Assembly: GCF_000003195.3 (NCBI RefSeq)
Contig: NC_012878.2
Coordinates: 13,323,104 to 13,387,103, forward strand
Source: Sorghum bicolor
Taxonomy: Eukaryota; Streptophyta; Magnoliopsida; Poales; Poaceae
Direction of reading: 5' to 3'
Length of the DNA stretch: 64,000 bases
Of this stretch, positions 45,481-56,935 are shown in pieces. The first letter of the stretch is position 1. Each line of letters opens with the position of its first letter. The notes beneath the pieces were generated by a model, which did not search any database, was not told the origin of the DNA, and worked only from the letters and a program-made list of their open reading frames with translations. The position numbers were made by a program, and so were the translations under genes.

Positions 45481-48117
45481 TGTAACACCCTAAAAATTGT
45501 TTTCTGGAAAATAGAGCTAAAACGATTTAATTTTGTATTTTTGTGCTCATGAAATATAGAGAAATAATATTTTTCATTTAAATAAAATTTATCATAGGAT
45601 TTAGCAACTTGTTGTGCATTCATATTGACGCATTTATTTTCATTGCATTGTGTGATTTTGGGCAAAATCAAAATATTTCCAAACTGATTTTAAACTGTTT
45701 TGAAAAGGCTTTGAAAAAAAAACAAAAGAAAAGAAAAGGAAAAAAAAACTCTCCAGCTGCTTTCCGGCCCGCAGGCCTGATTTCTTTCCCCGCAGCCCAG
45801 CACTCCATCTTTCCCTCGCGCGGCCTAGCAACGGCCCAAGCCGCGGGCCGAAGCCCAGCAGCCCAGGCGCGTCTTCTCCTCCCCTCACCTTCTCTCTGTC
45901 TGGCAGATGGGCCCCGCCCGTCGGTGTTTCCCCTCTCTCTTCCTTTCACTGACCAGTGGACCCGCTGTCAGCCGGCTTCATCCCCTACCTCCTGCCGTAT
46001 CCAGGGAGGACTCCCAACCGTAGGAAAATATCTCTCCCAATCCCAAATTCCCCGGGGTCATTGCCTTATGCGCACGATTCAACCCCTATAAAACCCTTGT
46101 TGAACGCCTGTGACCCCTTTTTCCTCCTGTTTCACGCCAAGAAGCCGTCTAGCCCTGCTTCGGCCTCGCGTTGGGTCTCGCCGAAAAGCACAGGAAGCCG
46201 CCGCCGTGGAGCGCCTTTAACACGGTCGTGCTGTCGAATTTGAGCAGTGGCCGAGCTTCACAACCTTGTAACGAAGCTCCCTATCCTGTTTCCGAGCACT
46301 CTACCAGTCTCTGTCCTTCTCAGATGATCACCGAACCTACAGCAAACGCCGCCGCCGCGGTTTTGTGTTGCGTACCTTACCCGAGATCGCCCAAGCACTG
46401 GCAACCCTCTAGGTGAGTTCCCCTTGCCTCTCCCTTGCTCCCAGTACTTTTCCCATCGAAAACCGAGGCCGGAATCGTATTTTGATAGAACTCCGGCGAG
46501 CTCCACTCTATTCCGGCCATGGCGCCGCCGCTCAGGCCGCCGACGGTTCCCTCTCCCCCCTCCTGCTTCTAATCTGAGCCATCGGATCGAAATCCAACGG
46601 CCGAAAACAAAACTTACCTCTTCGGCTGGGATTTTTGTTAAAGAGTCCTCGGGAAAGTTTGATTTTCAACCCGCGGTCCATAACGCCCATAAGAAAATAC
46701 GCTTTGCTATGTTGAAAACGTAAACTGCCACAGTTTGAATTCAAAATACGTTTTCAGTATTTACAAGTTTGCCACTGATTTTATTTAGCTCATAAAATCT
46801 TCGTTTTAAGTCTGATTTGACCCATTCAAATTGCGTTGGATTCGTCTTTGAAAGATCTACCTGTTAGTAAAATTGTTTACTCAGTTTGAAACTTTTTAAT
46901 TTCGTGAACCTATTTAATTAATTATTTATCTATAGGAAATCTTAGAAAATTCATATCTTCTACGTTTTAATTCTGATTTTCGTGATCTTTACGTCGGTGA
47001 GATCGTAGCGATGCGTAGAATATTTTGATAAACTTTTATATTTGTTTTACCACTGTTTGGTGTATTGTTCTAATTATAGCTTGTTTGCTTCGTGTATGTT
47101 TTCTTCGATTGTTTGTGTGATCGATGATCGAGTTTAAACGGTGAGCAATACTTCAGTGATCAAGATCAGAGCCTTGGACAACTTGCAAGTATAGTAATTT
47201 AGATTTTATTTCTGTGTCTATGATCGTGTGACTAGATTAATGTTAAGTAATAAATAATAAAAATGACTTTTTAGCAACTTGATGATTTATCTATAAGTGA
47301 TAACCGGGACAACAGTGCAACCATGAGGGCTATAATGGCTCTGGCTTTAGCTCAGTATGAGGACCTTTTTCTAGCTTGTTAGCGGTTACCTTAAATGGCG
47401 TAAGAATGGCTAGACACGTTGGGTATAGTGTGGCCTCTGTCCGTGTGTATAGGCTACGGGTTATGTGCCATGGAAGGGGCCTCTATATCTGCCTGCCGAG
47501 TGAATCTAATGGCCCTAACTTGTTAGACGAAACCTTTGAAAGGCTTCATAGTGATCCCTGCCGACCTCCCTTGGAAGGGGGTTAAGAGATTAGCTACCTC
47601 GGGCGAAAGGGTAAATCATGACTCATGGGTAAAGATGTACAACCTCTGCAGAGTGTAAAACTGGTATACTAGCCGTGCTCACGGTCATGAGCGGCCTTGG
47701 GGATTCTTGCATCGACGATGATGATTCTTGTGTGTTAAATATGCTCATTATTTATTATTTAATGCTCTACATTATTTATGTCACATTGGTCATGAGATTG
47801 TGGGAGCTATACAATCTAGTTGCTATACTTGTGGAGTTCGACATGGACTCACTCTTGCTATTTCCCCAAACCTCAGGAGAAGTTTAGGCTTGTGATCAAC
47901 CAGTAAGTTGGATCCTGTAGAGAGAAGTTAATACCCGAAGTTTGGAGTTATCTATCCGCTGTTTGCTGTCAAAGGTTATCTCTTTTATACTAAGTACGTT
48001 ATATATTTATGCATTGTCTTTTGATATTACCCTTTATTTGTAGCTATGTGTGGGATTTGACTTCTAACACTCACATATGGTGCATATCTAATTTTGTCCT
48101 TAAAATCGGGTATTACA
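45481..48117 (+). repeat. Solo LTR, Del/Tekay-like
   Basis: 2637 bp from TGTAACACCC to GGGTATTACA with a perfect target duplication TTTGG (45476-45480, 48118-48122). No internal sequence adjoins. TATAAAA at 46087-46093 may be its promoter. Open frames in the GC-rich part (45609-46744) are ignored as genes. Confidence 0.95.
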
Positions 48118-48478
48118 TTTGGTGATTGCATTAAGAAATGTCAATAGTGGTGTGCATAGATGGAACCCATTATGTGTCCCTTAATGCATCTAAGAAGATA
48201 GTGTACATGAGGCACAGACGCTTCTTATCAAAAGGGCACAGGTTCCACCAGAAAAATATGGATAAGTTCTTCGACAATAATGATGAAAGGAACTCAGATG
48301 CACCATTAGGTAATAGCAAAGGCCAGAGAGTTTTCAAAATAGTGAGCAACATCATATTTGTGTTCAGAAAGAAGATAAAGGACGGAAAACCAAGAAAGGA
48401 TGTCAAGTCCGGCTTGTCATTTGCTGACCCAAAGGTCGAAGAGGCTATGAAGAATATTTTCAAGGTGACAGCTAAGTA

Positions 48479-51064
48479 GCAAGTAGGCGAATTTAAGCCA
48501 CAAAGGGAGAAGGATGTTCTTACTGTTTCTCTAGGTAACCCAAAGCATCCTAGTCGTGTACGAGGCATCTCATCCAAGGAAGGATGAAAAGAAGGATTCA
48601 GACCAGAGTGGGAAGGAATGTATAGGAAACGCGATCGCTACAAGGAAGAATTATCTAATTATTTTAAGGAGGAGGCTAAGAAAGAAGTCGAACAGGTGAT
48701 AAATAAAATGCTCTCTGATCCTCCTCCTGAGTAGATGCAGCAATTGGCGTCTGCGATGTCTAGCCAATTGAGTGGTCAGCCTCCTTAGATGCAGCTAGTC
48801 GTCGCCCTGACAACATCACAACAGGCTCCGGTCGTCCCAAGCAGTGTTGCGTCTACCGGAAACAAGGACCGCTATCCAGTTCATGAGATCGAAAGTCATA
48901 TTCCTTGCTCCCTAATCATAAGCTACGGTCTTAACAATAATCATACAAGGGAAGTAGCCATAGGACTTGCAATCCCGAGGTGCCAGTTCCATGGTAGCGA
49001 TATTCCACAGGACTACTGTAGGGTAGAAGTTGTCCAAGGATACGAGGATGACATGCTAGACAATCCCAGTCTTAAGGGTATTGAGAAGCTAGGACAAGCT
49101 ATCAAGAATTTCATTCTTTGGCCTCAACAGGACGTCCTGTTGTTTGAGCTACCACAACCGTCGCCTCGAGAAGTACCGCTGACTCAGGAGTCATCCCTTG
49201 TAGATGTCGGTGGTACCACATCTCTTCTGAGTCCACCACCCTCTCTGATCTTCCCTCCACCGTCCTCACCTATAACGCCTCACCCACCATCCCCGCCACC
49301 ATCACTTAAATCACAACCTTCGCCAGCACCACCAGAATCTTCCACACCACCACCACCCAAAAATGTCGAAAAGACACCACCACAACCAACCAAAGATGAC
49401 GAGACGACACCACCGCCACCAAAAAAGTTAAAACTTTTGGTACCCAAATTGATTTCCCCGTACGAGCCAAAGAAGAGGAAGTCTACTGGTACGGCCCTGT
49501 TTTTGTCTGGAATTGCAATGAGCCACACGACACAACTAGTTGACTTGGCTGAGCACGAGAAGGAAGCAAAGAAGTCTAAACCAGCTTTTGTAGATGATTA
49601 TAAATATGTCCCTAAGAAATATGAGCTGGGCAGGCCTCTACTCACTTGGGATAAACTTAGAAAGGTCCCAGCTGGTATAAAAAGGTTCCATGACTGGTAT
49701 ATCAGAGCATCTTCTGTTGGCATCGACACGATCAGTGTAGATATACCAGCAGAGGCGTTTAATAGTGACCGTACAACAGCAATTGTGACCTTCGAGGACA
49801 TGTGGTTAATGATGAACCTCCAAAGACTCGATATGCAGCTCATAACTGTGTTTGCATTGTAAGTGTCACCCATACAATGCTTTCTTGTGTTATTATTTGT
49901 GAGTTGCATTAAATTTTAATACTAACATATAAGTGTGCGTTGCATAATGCAATATGAACTCCAACAGATGCGGTACGGTCTGAATCCGAGTACTAATGCC
50001 AGTAAAAGGGTCGCATATATGAGCCCAATGAGGATATGTGAGGACGAGCACACACAGGATCGGAAACAATGACGACTCCTTAAAAGGTTTGGATCTAAAA
50101 GAGCGCGAGGACGAAATATAGAAAATGGAAAAGAACCATCTAGCTCATTACAGCCTCTACCTAGCCATGACAATGCTACATTTTTAAGACAGAGAATTAA
50201 TATTCTCACCATACAACTTTCGGTAAGTGTCAGCTTGCATGCATCATATTAATAATTAAAATGCGCACTTTCATCACAAAGTTGATTCTCTTAGGGACCA
50301 CTGGATCTGCTTAATGATTAATCCTAGGCTTGGACGTGTGCATGTCGTAGACTCCAAAGACTACGATCCATCAACTTATGCACCATTCATTACTATCTTA
50401 GAACGGTAAGCCAAGTAAAATATGCATACAAAATTTTATAAGAGTTTGATAATAACTTGCATAATGTTTTTGATATCATAGGACATATAGGTATTATAAG
50501 ATTAATGGGGAAAGGTGCGAGTCAGGAATAAAGGGGCAGCCTTTGAGATTCTTTTGTAAGTGGCGGGTACATATGAAAGTTTACCAAGTTATTCTCGTTA
50601 TATACATAGAATATGTATAGGACGATGTTGCAACTAACAAATATGCACTTTTTCTTTATATAGTGCCACAAGCAACCAGCCGGATCGGTCCACTGTGGAT
50701 TCTACGTCTGTGAGTTCATGAGAGATGGTAGAAGATATGTCACTAACCCTTATAAGGTAATTAATTCTCTAAGTAATTAATAGTCGTTTATATGGTTGTG
50801 TGATTAAGGTTGTTAATTATGTATTATGAACTTTAAATATACGATGTTTTCTAACTTCCTACGCATCAAAAGGATTTTGAAAAGGCGAAGAGTGTGAGTG
50901 AAGCCACTTTATACAACATAGTTGAGGACATCTGCTCATTCATCTTGAGAGAAGTCATTCCCAGCGAAGAGAAATATCACGATCGAACCAGCACCCTAGC
51001 AAAGCCTGAATACGGAGCGCTAAGGGAGATTAGTAGGCTAAAGCTAACTCGATCCGGTTATTAG
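48479..51064 (+). pseudogene. CACTA-encoded Ulp1-type (C48) cysteine protease protein
   Basis: Second gene of the CACTA element, in pieces. The N-terminal part from 48479 (LTVSLGNPKHPSRVRG) has stops near 48585, 48734 and 48786. 48789-49862 is open: YPVHEIESHIPCSLIISYG, NFILWPQQDVLL, then a proline-rich low-complexity linker (about residues 115-205) and a basic region. Exons with GT/AG borders follow, donor at 49860, acceptor near 49971 and later ones. The protease domain lies at 50295-51064: DHWICLMINPRLGRVHVVDS gives His (50299) and Asp (50350), [10 protein letters not shown] gives the catalytic Cys (50694). It ends with a stop at 51064. The family removes SUMO-like modifiers; its role in transposition is unknown. 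The catalytic triad is intact but upstream stops, including one in the exon near 50072, break it. Confidence 0.82.
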
Positions 51065-51160
51065 AGCAGAGGTTTCAGAGGTGAAACCTCTGATGTATAT
51101 AAATAGAAAAAACTTGATGTGTGATGTTTGTAATTAATGTAACTTTATGTATAAAGTAAC

Positions 51161-51162
<2 letters not shown>

Positions 51163-51253
<91 letters not shown>
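51163..51253. repeat. (TA)n microsatellite
   Basis: About 45 uninterrupted TA units, 100 bases after the stop codon of the Ulp1-type gene. Likely unstable in length. Confidence 0.97.
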
Positions 51254-51255
<2 letters not shown>

Positions 51256-51339
51256 CATGTTGCAATGGTTGATATGATCTCCTAGGCTTTAGTAGTTCAA
51301 TATTATGTGTATATATATATGTTGTATGTATATATTAAT

Positions 51340-51623
51340 ATATAAAATGAAAAATAGGGTCTGGTGGGATAATTTGAAAATTGACGGGAGATTTAAAAAT
51401 GTTAACACCGCCTGTAGAAAATATATTTCTACAGGCGGGTGGCATAACTGAACCGTATATAGAAATGGATTTGTATAGGCGTAGAAATAGATTTGTATAG
51501 GCGGTTCCAGATTACCCGCCTGTGGAAAAAATTATTTCCACAGGCACCCAGCGCAGGCGGTTCGCCAATCCACCTGTAAAAATAGATTGGAAACCGCCTA
51601 TGTAGTGGTTCTGTGTACTAGTG
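51340..51623. repeat. Right subterminal repeats of the large CACTA element
   Basis: Repeated short motifs such as ACCGCCTGT, ACAGGCGG, GGCGGTT and TATAGGCG in both orientations, matching those at 41206-41450. In CACTA elements such repeats bind the element-encoded protein. The end is TACTAGTG. Confidence 0.85.
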
Positions 51624-52191
51624 CTCAACACCATCATGGCTAGGGATTAACTGGAAGAGCTCAATCTCCCTTGCATTTTTTGTAGGGACAAGAGGAGGTG
51701 AAGGAGGAGCATGAAGGCCATCCAGTCCTCAAGGTTAATGCTCCTGGCAATCTCTTGGCCTGGGTGCAGTTGGTTGTGGCTAGCTGCGGCCGGTTGGGGT
51801 ACGCCGTGGCTGGCTAGGAAGAGCTGCAAGTAGAATTGTGTCAACTTTTTTGTTAGGAACTAGCTACCGGTAAGTGCAATTTCTGTCTAATTGGCAAGTA
51901 GTTTTTTAGAAGTTCTCAGAAATGCTCTAAGATATTCTTCGAAAGTTATATAAATTTAGTAAACTATAGGATGCTCCTTCATGGTTTTCACCACGATGTT
52001 TATATATTATTATTATTATTATGAAAAGAAAGTTACATTATTACACACATTACACGTATAATACTATAGAGAAGATTAATGACGTACATATTTTGTGGAA
52101 AAAAAATAGTTTTATCAGCAAAACGATAAAGCACAGTAAACTGTAGGATATATACGCGTTTTCAGTTGAGAGAACCTAATTGACTTGCTTG
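51624..52191. other. Gene-free flank 3' of the host gene
   Basis: No supported gene. It starts directly after the CACTA end. An open frame of 65 codons on the minus strand (51844 to 51647) has no known motif. The part 51880-52191 is AT-rich and should contain the 3' untranslated region and poly(A) signals of the gene on the minus strand. TTATTATTATTATTA lies at 52007-52021. Confidence 0.5.
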
Positions 52192-55100
52192 TTATAAGAG
52201 GGATATGAATTCGACGGCCACCGTCACCGCGTTCTGGGCCGCCAGTGGCGCGAACACTCCTGCTTCGTTAGACTGTGCCGAGCCACCGCCGGCTAGGTCG
52301 GAGAGCGCCCTTATTGCGATGAACGGTGCCCCCTGCTGCAGCGCCACAAGCGCGACAGCGGCCGTCTCCATGTCAATGGCCGTGACGCCGAGCCTGGATC
52401 TCAGGAACTCCCGGTACGCGGCGTTGTCGACGAACACGCTGGCGCTGCACCCGTGCTCCACCATGGCGACCACCGGCGGCCGAGGCAGGCACGTCGTGTT
52501 GTTTGTGCCGTTGACGCAGCCTTCAAGCTTGAGCCCCTCCAGCTTCCGCAAGAGGTCGTAGTAGTAGCCATCGACGGGGACCCAGAACTCGTGTCCGCGG
52601 ACCTCGGGCGTGCCGTTCACTGGGAACACCTCCTCCGGTTGGTACCACACGCTGTTGAGCAGGTTGCCGTCGGAGCCGCGGGCGTTCTTGTCAACGCTGT
52701 AGTCTGTGAAGTTGAGCTTGCCGAGTTTCCTGGTGTAGTCACCGTTGGATTCCAAGGCGAGCTCCTTGTCTGGTCCATCGCCATAGCGCTGCGAAGAAAT
52801 TAAGGAGGTGATGTGGTACCATAAAATTATATCGTTCTATTCTGTGCACATTTATTTTCTTGATAACTAGTATATATAGTACAATAGTGCATTTGTGTAC
52901 CTGCCAGTTCCAAAGGCCGGTGTGAGCCCAGTACCGTGGCACAGCGACATCGCCAATCTGTCGGTTAGGGTCAGCGTTCCCGGCGATGCCGAAGTGCACG
53001 ATTCCCTTCACGTCGAAGAGAGTGAGGAGGAGTTGGGTGGTCACCCCGGAGTTGAGCTGCAGGGAGCAGTAGTTTGGCATTCACAAAATATGTATCAGAT
53101 CAGATTACGGAATGATAGGTTAAGTATATCCTTATATGTATGATCGAGGATACGTTTTGATTTAGTCATAATATAATGAGAGGTTGAATATTTCAATCCA
53201 CTGATATTTACCATGGCAAGGCCTGTCATGACAATGACAACCTTCTGCTCCCTGATGATGCCAAAGCGAAATCTCCTTCCTTGAGAGTTGAGACAAAGAC
53301 ATGTCTACTGATAAGTTATTATGTGCTCAGGTTATCAATTGACTTATATATACCTATCAGGACATAATAACATGATCGATAGAGCTATATATGGAGATGA
53401 TGATGGATAATTTCGCTGATGAACTAGTTGAATGAACACACGTGAACGTTTATATTTTGGTCCAAGAAGCTCACGCCCATGCCTTGTTGGTCAATAGAGA
53501 CCACACGTGCATAGAAACGTGCAAAAGGGTTACACCGTGCATAACTTGCGACGATCGACCTCTCGACTTTGAGTAGATTGGAGAAGAGAGTGAAAGATTG
53601 ATATGCATCCCCGGCCCGTAGTTTCTAGGTCGAGAGATTAGTCCATCAAGAGCTGTGTCCACGCGCGCATATGATTGAACGCATGCATCCCTGTAGTTCC
53701 CAACGTGCAGTCCCGGCGGCACACTTGTTGACAATGGGCGCATGACTTCTGCTAGTTGGATGCAGTTTTGGTCAAATATGGGTTTTATACGCTCGATAAT
53801 ACGATTCACGTACGTTATTATCTTGACGGGTCAAACCTCATTAATTCGCGGCGACCACAGCTCAAAATGTACGAATAGGAGTCACAATCCTGTGGCTGGA
53901 GACCTACTTAGGCTACAGTAGGTAACACAATATACATACAAAACTCGTCTGCGGGAGAGACATCCCTGAACATTGTGCTTCTAGTAGAAGATCTTTTACA
54001 CAGCGGCTTCTAGTAGTCAAGAAAACTCTAAAACTCCAGGTTCCACCTTTACACAGCGGCATCTTGCATTATAAACGAGTTGTGCTTTAGGAATGCGGGA
54101 CGAGGGGATTTTTTTTTTTAACTCCGGCCGGCGTACAAACGCGCCCCTGGGAGGTTGAACCCAGCACGCGAAGGTGCTACATGGACATCCTAACTGCTTG
54201 GTCCAGAATATAGATGGCCAAACGGGCCGATTTAAACGGGCCGGCACGAGCACGGTACGAGAAAGCACGGTCCGCAAACGGCCCGGCCCGGCCTGCCTCG
54301 TGCCCGTGCTGGCACGGCACGCCCCCATGCCCGTGCCCGTGCTGGAAGCCGCACACGACAGCACGGCACGGGCACGGCCCGCTCCAGCGGCCGGCACGGC
54401 CTCGGCCTGCTCCAGGCACTGGAGCCGTTGGATCCCTTCTCCAAGCGATCTCCTCCGTCCATTTCTTCCTGTTACGCGGCCGTGTCGTTCTCGTGCTCGT
54501 GCCGGGGTGCTCGTGCTCGTGCTGGCGTGCTGCCGTGCCTAACGGCACGGCACGGCACGCTCCAGATCTAGCCGTGTCGTGCTCGTGCTGGGAGGCTGGC
54601 ACGGTAGCACGGTGCCAAATCGTGCCCGTGCCGAACCGTGCCCGTGCCGCGGCGTGCCGTTCCGTGCTTGTGCCGTGTGGCCCGTTTGGCCATCAAACAT
54701 ACATAACAAATACAGTAGGTAACATAACATTGCAATTCTGTATTTTGGCACTCTCAAAATATATGGTCACGTTACCTAGTCAACTGAAGTACAAAAATAT
54801 ACAGGCACCCATGCATATTGTATATATCGATAGGTTCCTGGCAAGATGCAAATTAATCTATAGCTTCTTCGTTTATTTTGAATATAAAGATAGGTTCCCA
54901 ATAGTTGACTCAACAACATATACATATATAGTAATCGTCCTCTTGGTCATCCGGGATCTCGAGGAATTGCCCTCCGTTCAAAACGTAGCCAAATGAAAAC
55001 CAATTCATCAAATCCCGGAATCATCCATGAATGAAAAAAATGCAACAAGTAGTGCCAATAAATCCGTTGTCTATGTAGTGCTGCGTACCTGCGACGTCGA

Positions 55101-55347
55101 GGTAAGGCGGCAGACCTTTCGCCGGCGAGAAACTGGGCGACTGCAGCAGCGGTTCCATCTCGAAGGCGTTGGGCACGACGACGCCGAGGAACGGCCCACA
55201 CCGGTTTACCATCTGGATGGACCTCGCCGTGCTCTGCTGGACGGCAGCACGGACGACGACGCCTGTGGAGCAACACACCGCGAGGAGCAGCAGCAGCTGC
55301 TGCAGATGCAGCGAGATGCCGGAAAACATCCGGCGCATGCCCAACAT
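52192..55347 (-). CDS. Bark-storage-protein / nucleoside-phosphorylase-like protein
   Basis: Four exons on the minus strand: 55347-55089, 53279-53212, 53056-52901 and 52788-52192. All introns have GT/AG borders and the frame is kept across them, giving 359 codons, a usual length for the family. Residues 1-35 form a signal peptide with a leucine-rich core (LLLLLAVCC), so the protein likely enters the secretory pathway or vacuole. The PNP_UDP_1 fold shows in HFGIAGNAD (130-138), PRYWAHTGLWNWQ (149-161), DMETAAV (300-306) and SDLAGGG (324-330), matching the phosphorylase / MTA-SAH-nucleosidase motifs. Plant relatives are storage or wound-inducible proteins of uncertain enzyme activity. The upstream TATA box is at 55423-55430. 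Intron 1 (1.8 kb) contains a hAT-like insertion. The ATG at 55347 is the first in frame; a second at 55338 is possible. Confidence 0.9.
54213..54694. mobile_element. hAT-like non-autonomous element in intron 1
   Basis: 482 bp with inverted ends GATGGCCAAACGGGCC and GGCCCGTTTGGCCATC. The interior is packed with GGCACGGCACG/CGTGCCGTGCC-type short repeats on both strands, as in grass hAT-derived elements with GC-rich subterminal repeats. No clear target duplication could be seen. The open frames in it are repeat translations (Ala/Arg/Pro/Gly-rich), not genes. Confidence 0.7.
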
Positions 55348-55422
55348 GGCCGGTTAAGTGTTTTCGAGGCTTCGGTTTGGGATGGAAGTATCGAACAGGT
55401 AAGGCAGAGAGGCAGCAGTAGG

Positions 55423-55430
55423 TTATATAG
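55423..55430 (-). promoter_or_regulatory. TATA box of the storage-protein-like gene
   Basis: CTATATAA on the minus strand, 76 bases before the ATG at 55347. This leaves a leader of about 45 bases if transcription starts 30 bases downstream. Confidence 0.65.
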
Positions 55431-55824
55431 CCATGTAGGGTTGAAGAGTCAGGAATAATAATCTTTCTTTCTACCATGCTGGAATTTAATAATAGTATAA
55501 GCAAATATACCCATAAGTTAAAAAAACGAGAGAGAGAAAACTGAAAACGACGACGAGAGAATGGTACCCAAGGCTAATTTCCGTGTTTCAATTATTTTTT
55601 GTCTGTTCATTCGTGTGCGCCCGTTTATCCACTCATTTGTTTTTGGTGTTTTGCCATAATAAATAAACATAAAAATAATAAATATAGCATTATGGTTCTT
55701 TTACCCATTAGCTCTTTTCTAATAAGAAACAAAAAATTTCACCACCAAATTATTGGTGTAGTTTTAACTGGAAATGTAATTTGTTTGTTGGTTGACCCAT
55801 GGGTTTCTTTTTCTAACATAAATA
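55431..55824. other. Upstream region of the storage-protein-like gene
   Basis: No gene is seen. AT-rich, with short purine runs (GAGAGAGAGAAAAC near 55530). It should contain the proximal promoter of the minus-strand gene. The 93-codon open frame at 55599-55880 runs into the MITE and has no motif. Confidence 0.45.
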
Positions 55825-56060
55825 CTCCCTCCGTACTTACAAAGAAAGTTGATTTTTTGGGTCAAGCATTGAGAATATAAAATCATTAATAGCTTTTAAG
55901 TTGTTGAATTTGGAAATAGAAAAACCATATAAATAGATTTGTCTTGAAAAATACTTTCTAAATATATATATATATATACATACCATTTTCTGATAAATAT
56001 TTTTATAGAAACAAGGAGTCAATGTTAGGTTTGAAGCTTTCTTTGCGAGTACGGAGGGTG
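55825..56060. mobile_element. Stowaway-like MITE
   Basis: 236 bp. Ends CTCCCTCCGTACTTAC and, inverted, GCGAGTACGGAGGGTG, with TA target duplication (55823-55824, 56061-56062). This is the typical Tc1/mariner-derived Stowaway signature. It lies about 480 bases upstream of the storage-protein-like ATG. Confidence 0.93.
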
Positions 56061-56696
56061 TATAAGAGTTCTAGTTATTCATCAAGTAATGAAAACCACT
56101 TTATCATATCCTGCAATCTGGAATACAGTGGGGGCTCCTGTTCTCTTTTGATCCGTGTGTGTGTGTGTGTGCATCTTTTTTGTTATTGTTGTTGAACAGA
56201 AACACAAGCCATGAAAAAAAAACTGAAACAAGCATGGAAAAGAATAAAACTATTTGGATTAGAATTGGTTACTCAGAAATCTTGCATATTTTATAATATC
56301 AAGAGTAAAATGCATAGATAATCCATTAACTTATAGAGGATGTGTCGATTCGGTGCGATTTAGGATATGTCGATTCGGTGCGATTTGAAAATGTACTTTT
56401 ATATCCAAAACCTTGATAAGTGGTGCATAAATAGTCCATACCTCTTCGTTTTATGTCTATATTTGTAGAAAGTCCCCTATATTTTTTCTTTTATAAGCTT
56501 ACCCTTCCCTGCTCCCAACCGCAAACACCACCGCTCTGGGCACAAAGGCCACCGCCACGGCGATGCCACTGCTCTGCTCTACTCTGCTCTGGTCGCTGCC
56601 CTCTCCACTGTCAAATGTCGAACTACTTGCTCCTAACCGCAAATGCCACTGCAACGCGACACCACTGCTCCACTGGATTGCACCGTGGTAATCTCT

Positions 56697-56850
56697 AGGC
56701 CACAAATGTTGAACTCGAGGAGCTTGGTGATGGCTGCAATGAGGCTAGTCTTGCCGGTGCTTGGTGGGTCGTGTAGTACGTACTCGTGCTTCTAGGTGCG
56801 ACCAACACGCATAGTGCTCCCTCTGCCGCACGAAGCGGAGCATGTCCACG
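56697..56850 (-). pseudogene. AAA-ATPase (BCS1-like) fragment inside the Pack-MULE
   Basis: Minus-strand reading gives [13 protein letters not shown] then, after a one-base shift, [20 protein letters not shown] and LLEFNI. This is the segment before and through the Walker A motif of plant BCS1-like AAA-ATPases, whose usual form is GPPGTGKS/T. Both glycines at the start of the loop are replaced (D and S), so ATP binding would be lost. Only about 50 residues are present, with no second exon or Walker B. A captured gene fragment. Confidence 0.7.
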
Positions 56851-56935
56851 CGGATGCCATCATGGAGCGCTAGGTAAAATGTCAAGCATGTCGAACGTGG
56901 CATGGGGTTGTGCTGCAGCTACAGCGCAGGCAGCA

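Larger units (their letters stand above)
42432..48478 (+). pseudogene. TNP2-type CACTA transposase, broken
   Basis: Start at 42432 (MMERSFWMYNLSRLDPSYI). The N-terminal transposase-associated domain has CPCIDCRN, a zinc-binding motif (about 42560-42590). After a frameshift near 42640, 42638-43369 carries the TNP2 core start with EEPLYDESKG, MAKARYDLSD, KKIHACRNHCILY and a following CxxC (CLKC). 43414-43716 continues with VMWYPPVVDRLRSLF, DGKLRHLVDGKQW and STNGMNPF. 43757-44014 has LISGPVQPRVDKDVF. The next part (IDGTHYVSLNASKKIVYMRHRRFL) appears only at 48138-48478 after two LTR insertions. Several frame shifts, stops and the 4-kb insertion make it inactive. Its role was to excise and integrate CACTA ends. 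Confidence 0.88.
41206..51623 (+). mobile_element. Large CACTA transposon, left-truncated, invaded by LTRs
   Basis: The right end reads ...TTCTGTGTACTAGTG (51609-51623), the inverse of a CACTAGTACACAGAA end. Both margins (41206-41450 and 51340-51620) carry many copies of ACCGCCTGTG/CACAGGCGGTT-type subterminal repeats. Genes in between read on the plus strand: TNP2 transposase (42432-48478) and a Ulp1-domain protein (48479-51064). The outermost left end is missing, replaced by the Del-like LTR ending at 41205. Insertions inside: an Athila/Tat-like LTR (44047-45480) and a solo LTR (45481-48117). Confidence 0.88.

Noticed and set aside
52205..52803. Plus-strand frames opposite exon 4 of the storage-protein-like gene
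   Set aside because: Shadow frames of a GC-rich exon. The minus strand has the conserved family motifs and splice sites.
54017..54996. Cys/Ala/Arg/His-rich frames up to 260 codons
   Set aside because: They are translations of GCACGG-type repeats of the hAT-like element in the intron of the storage-protein-like gene.
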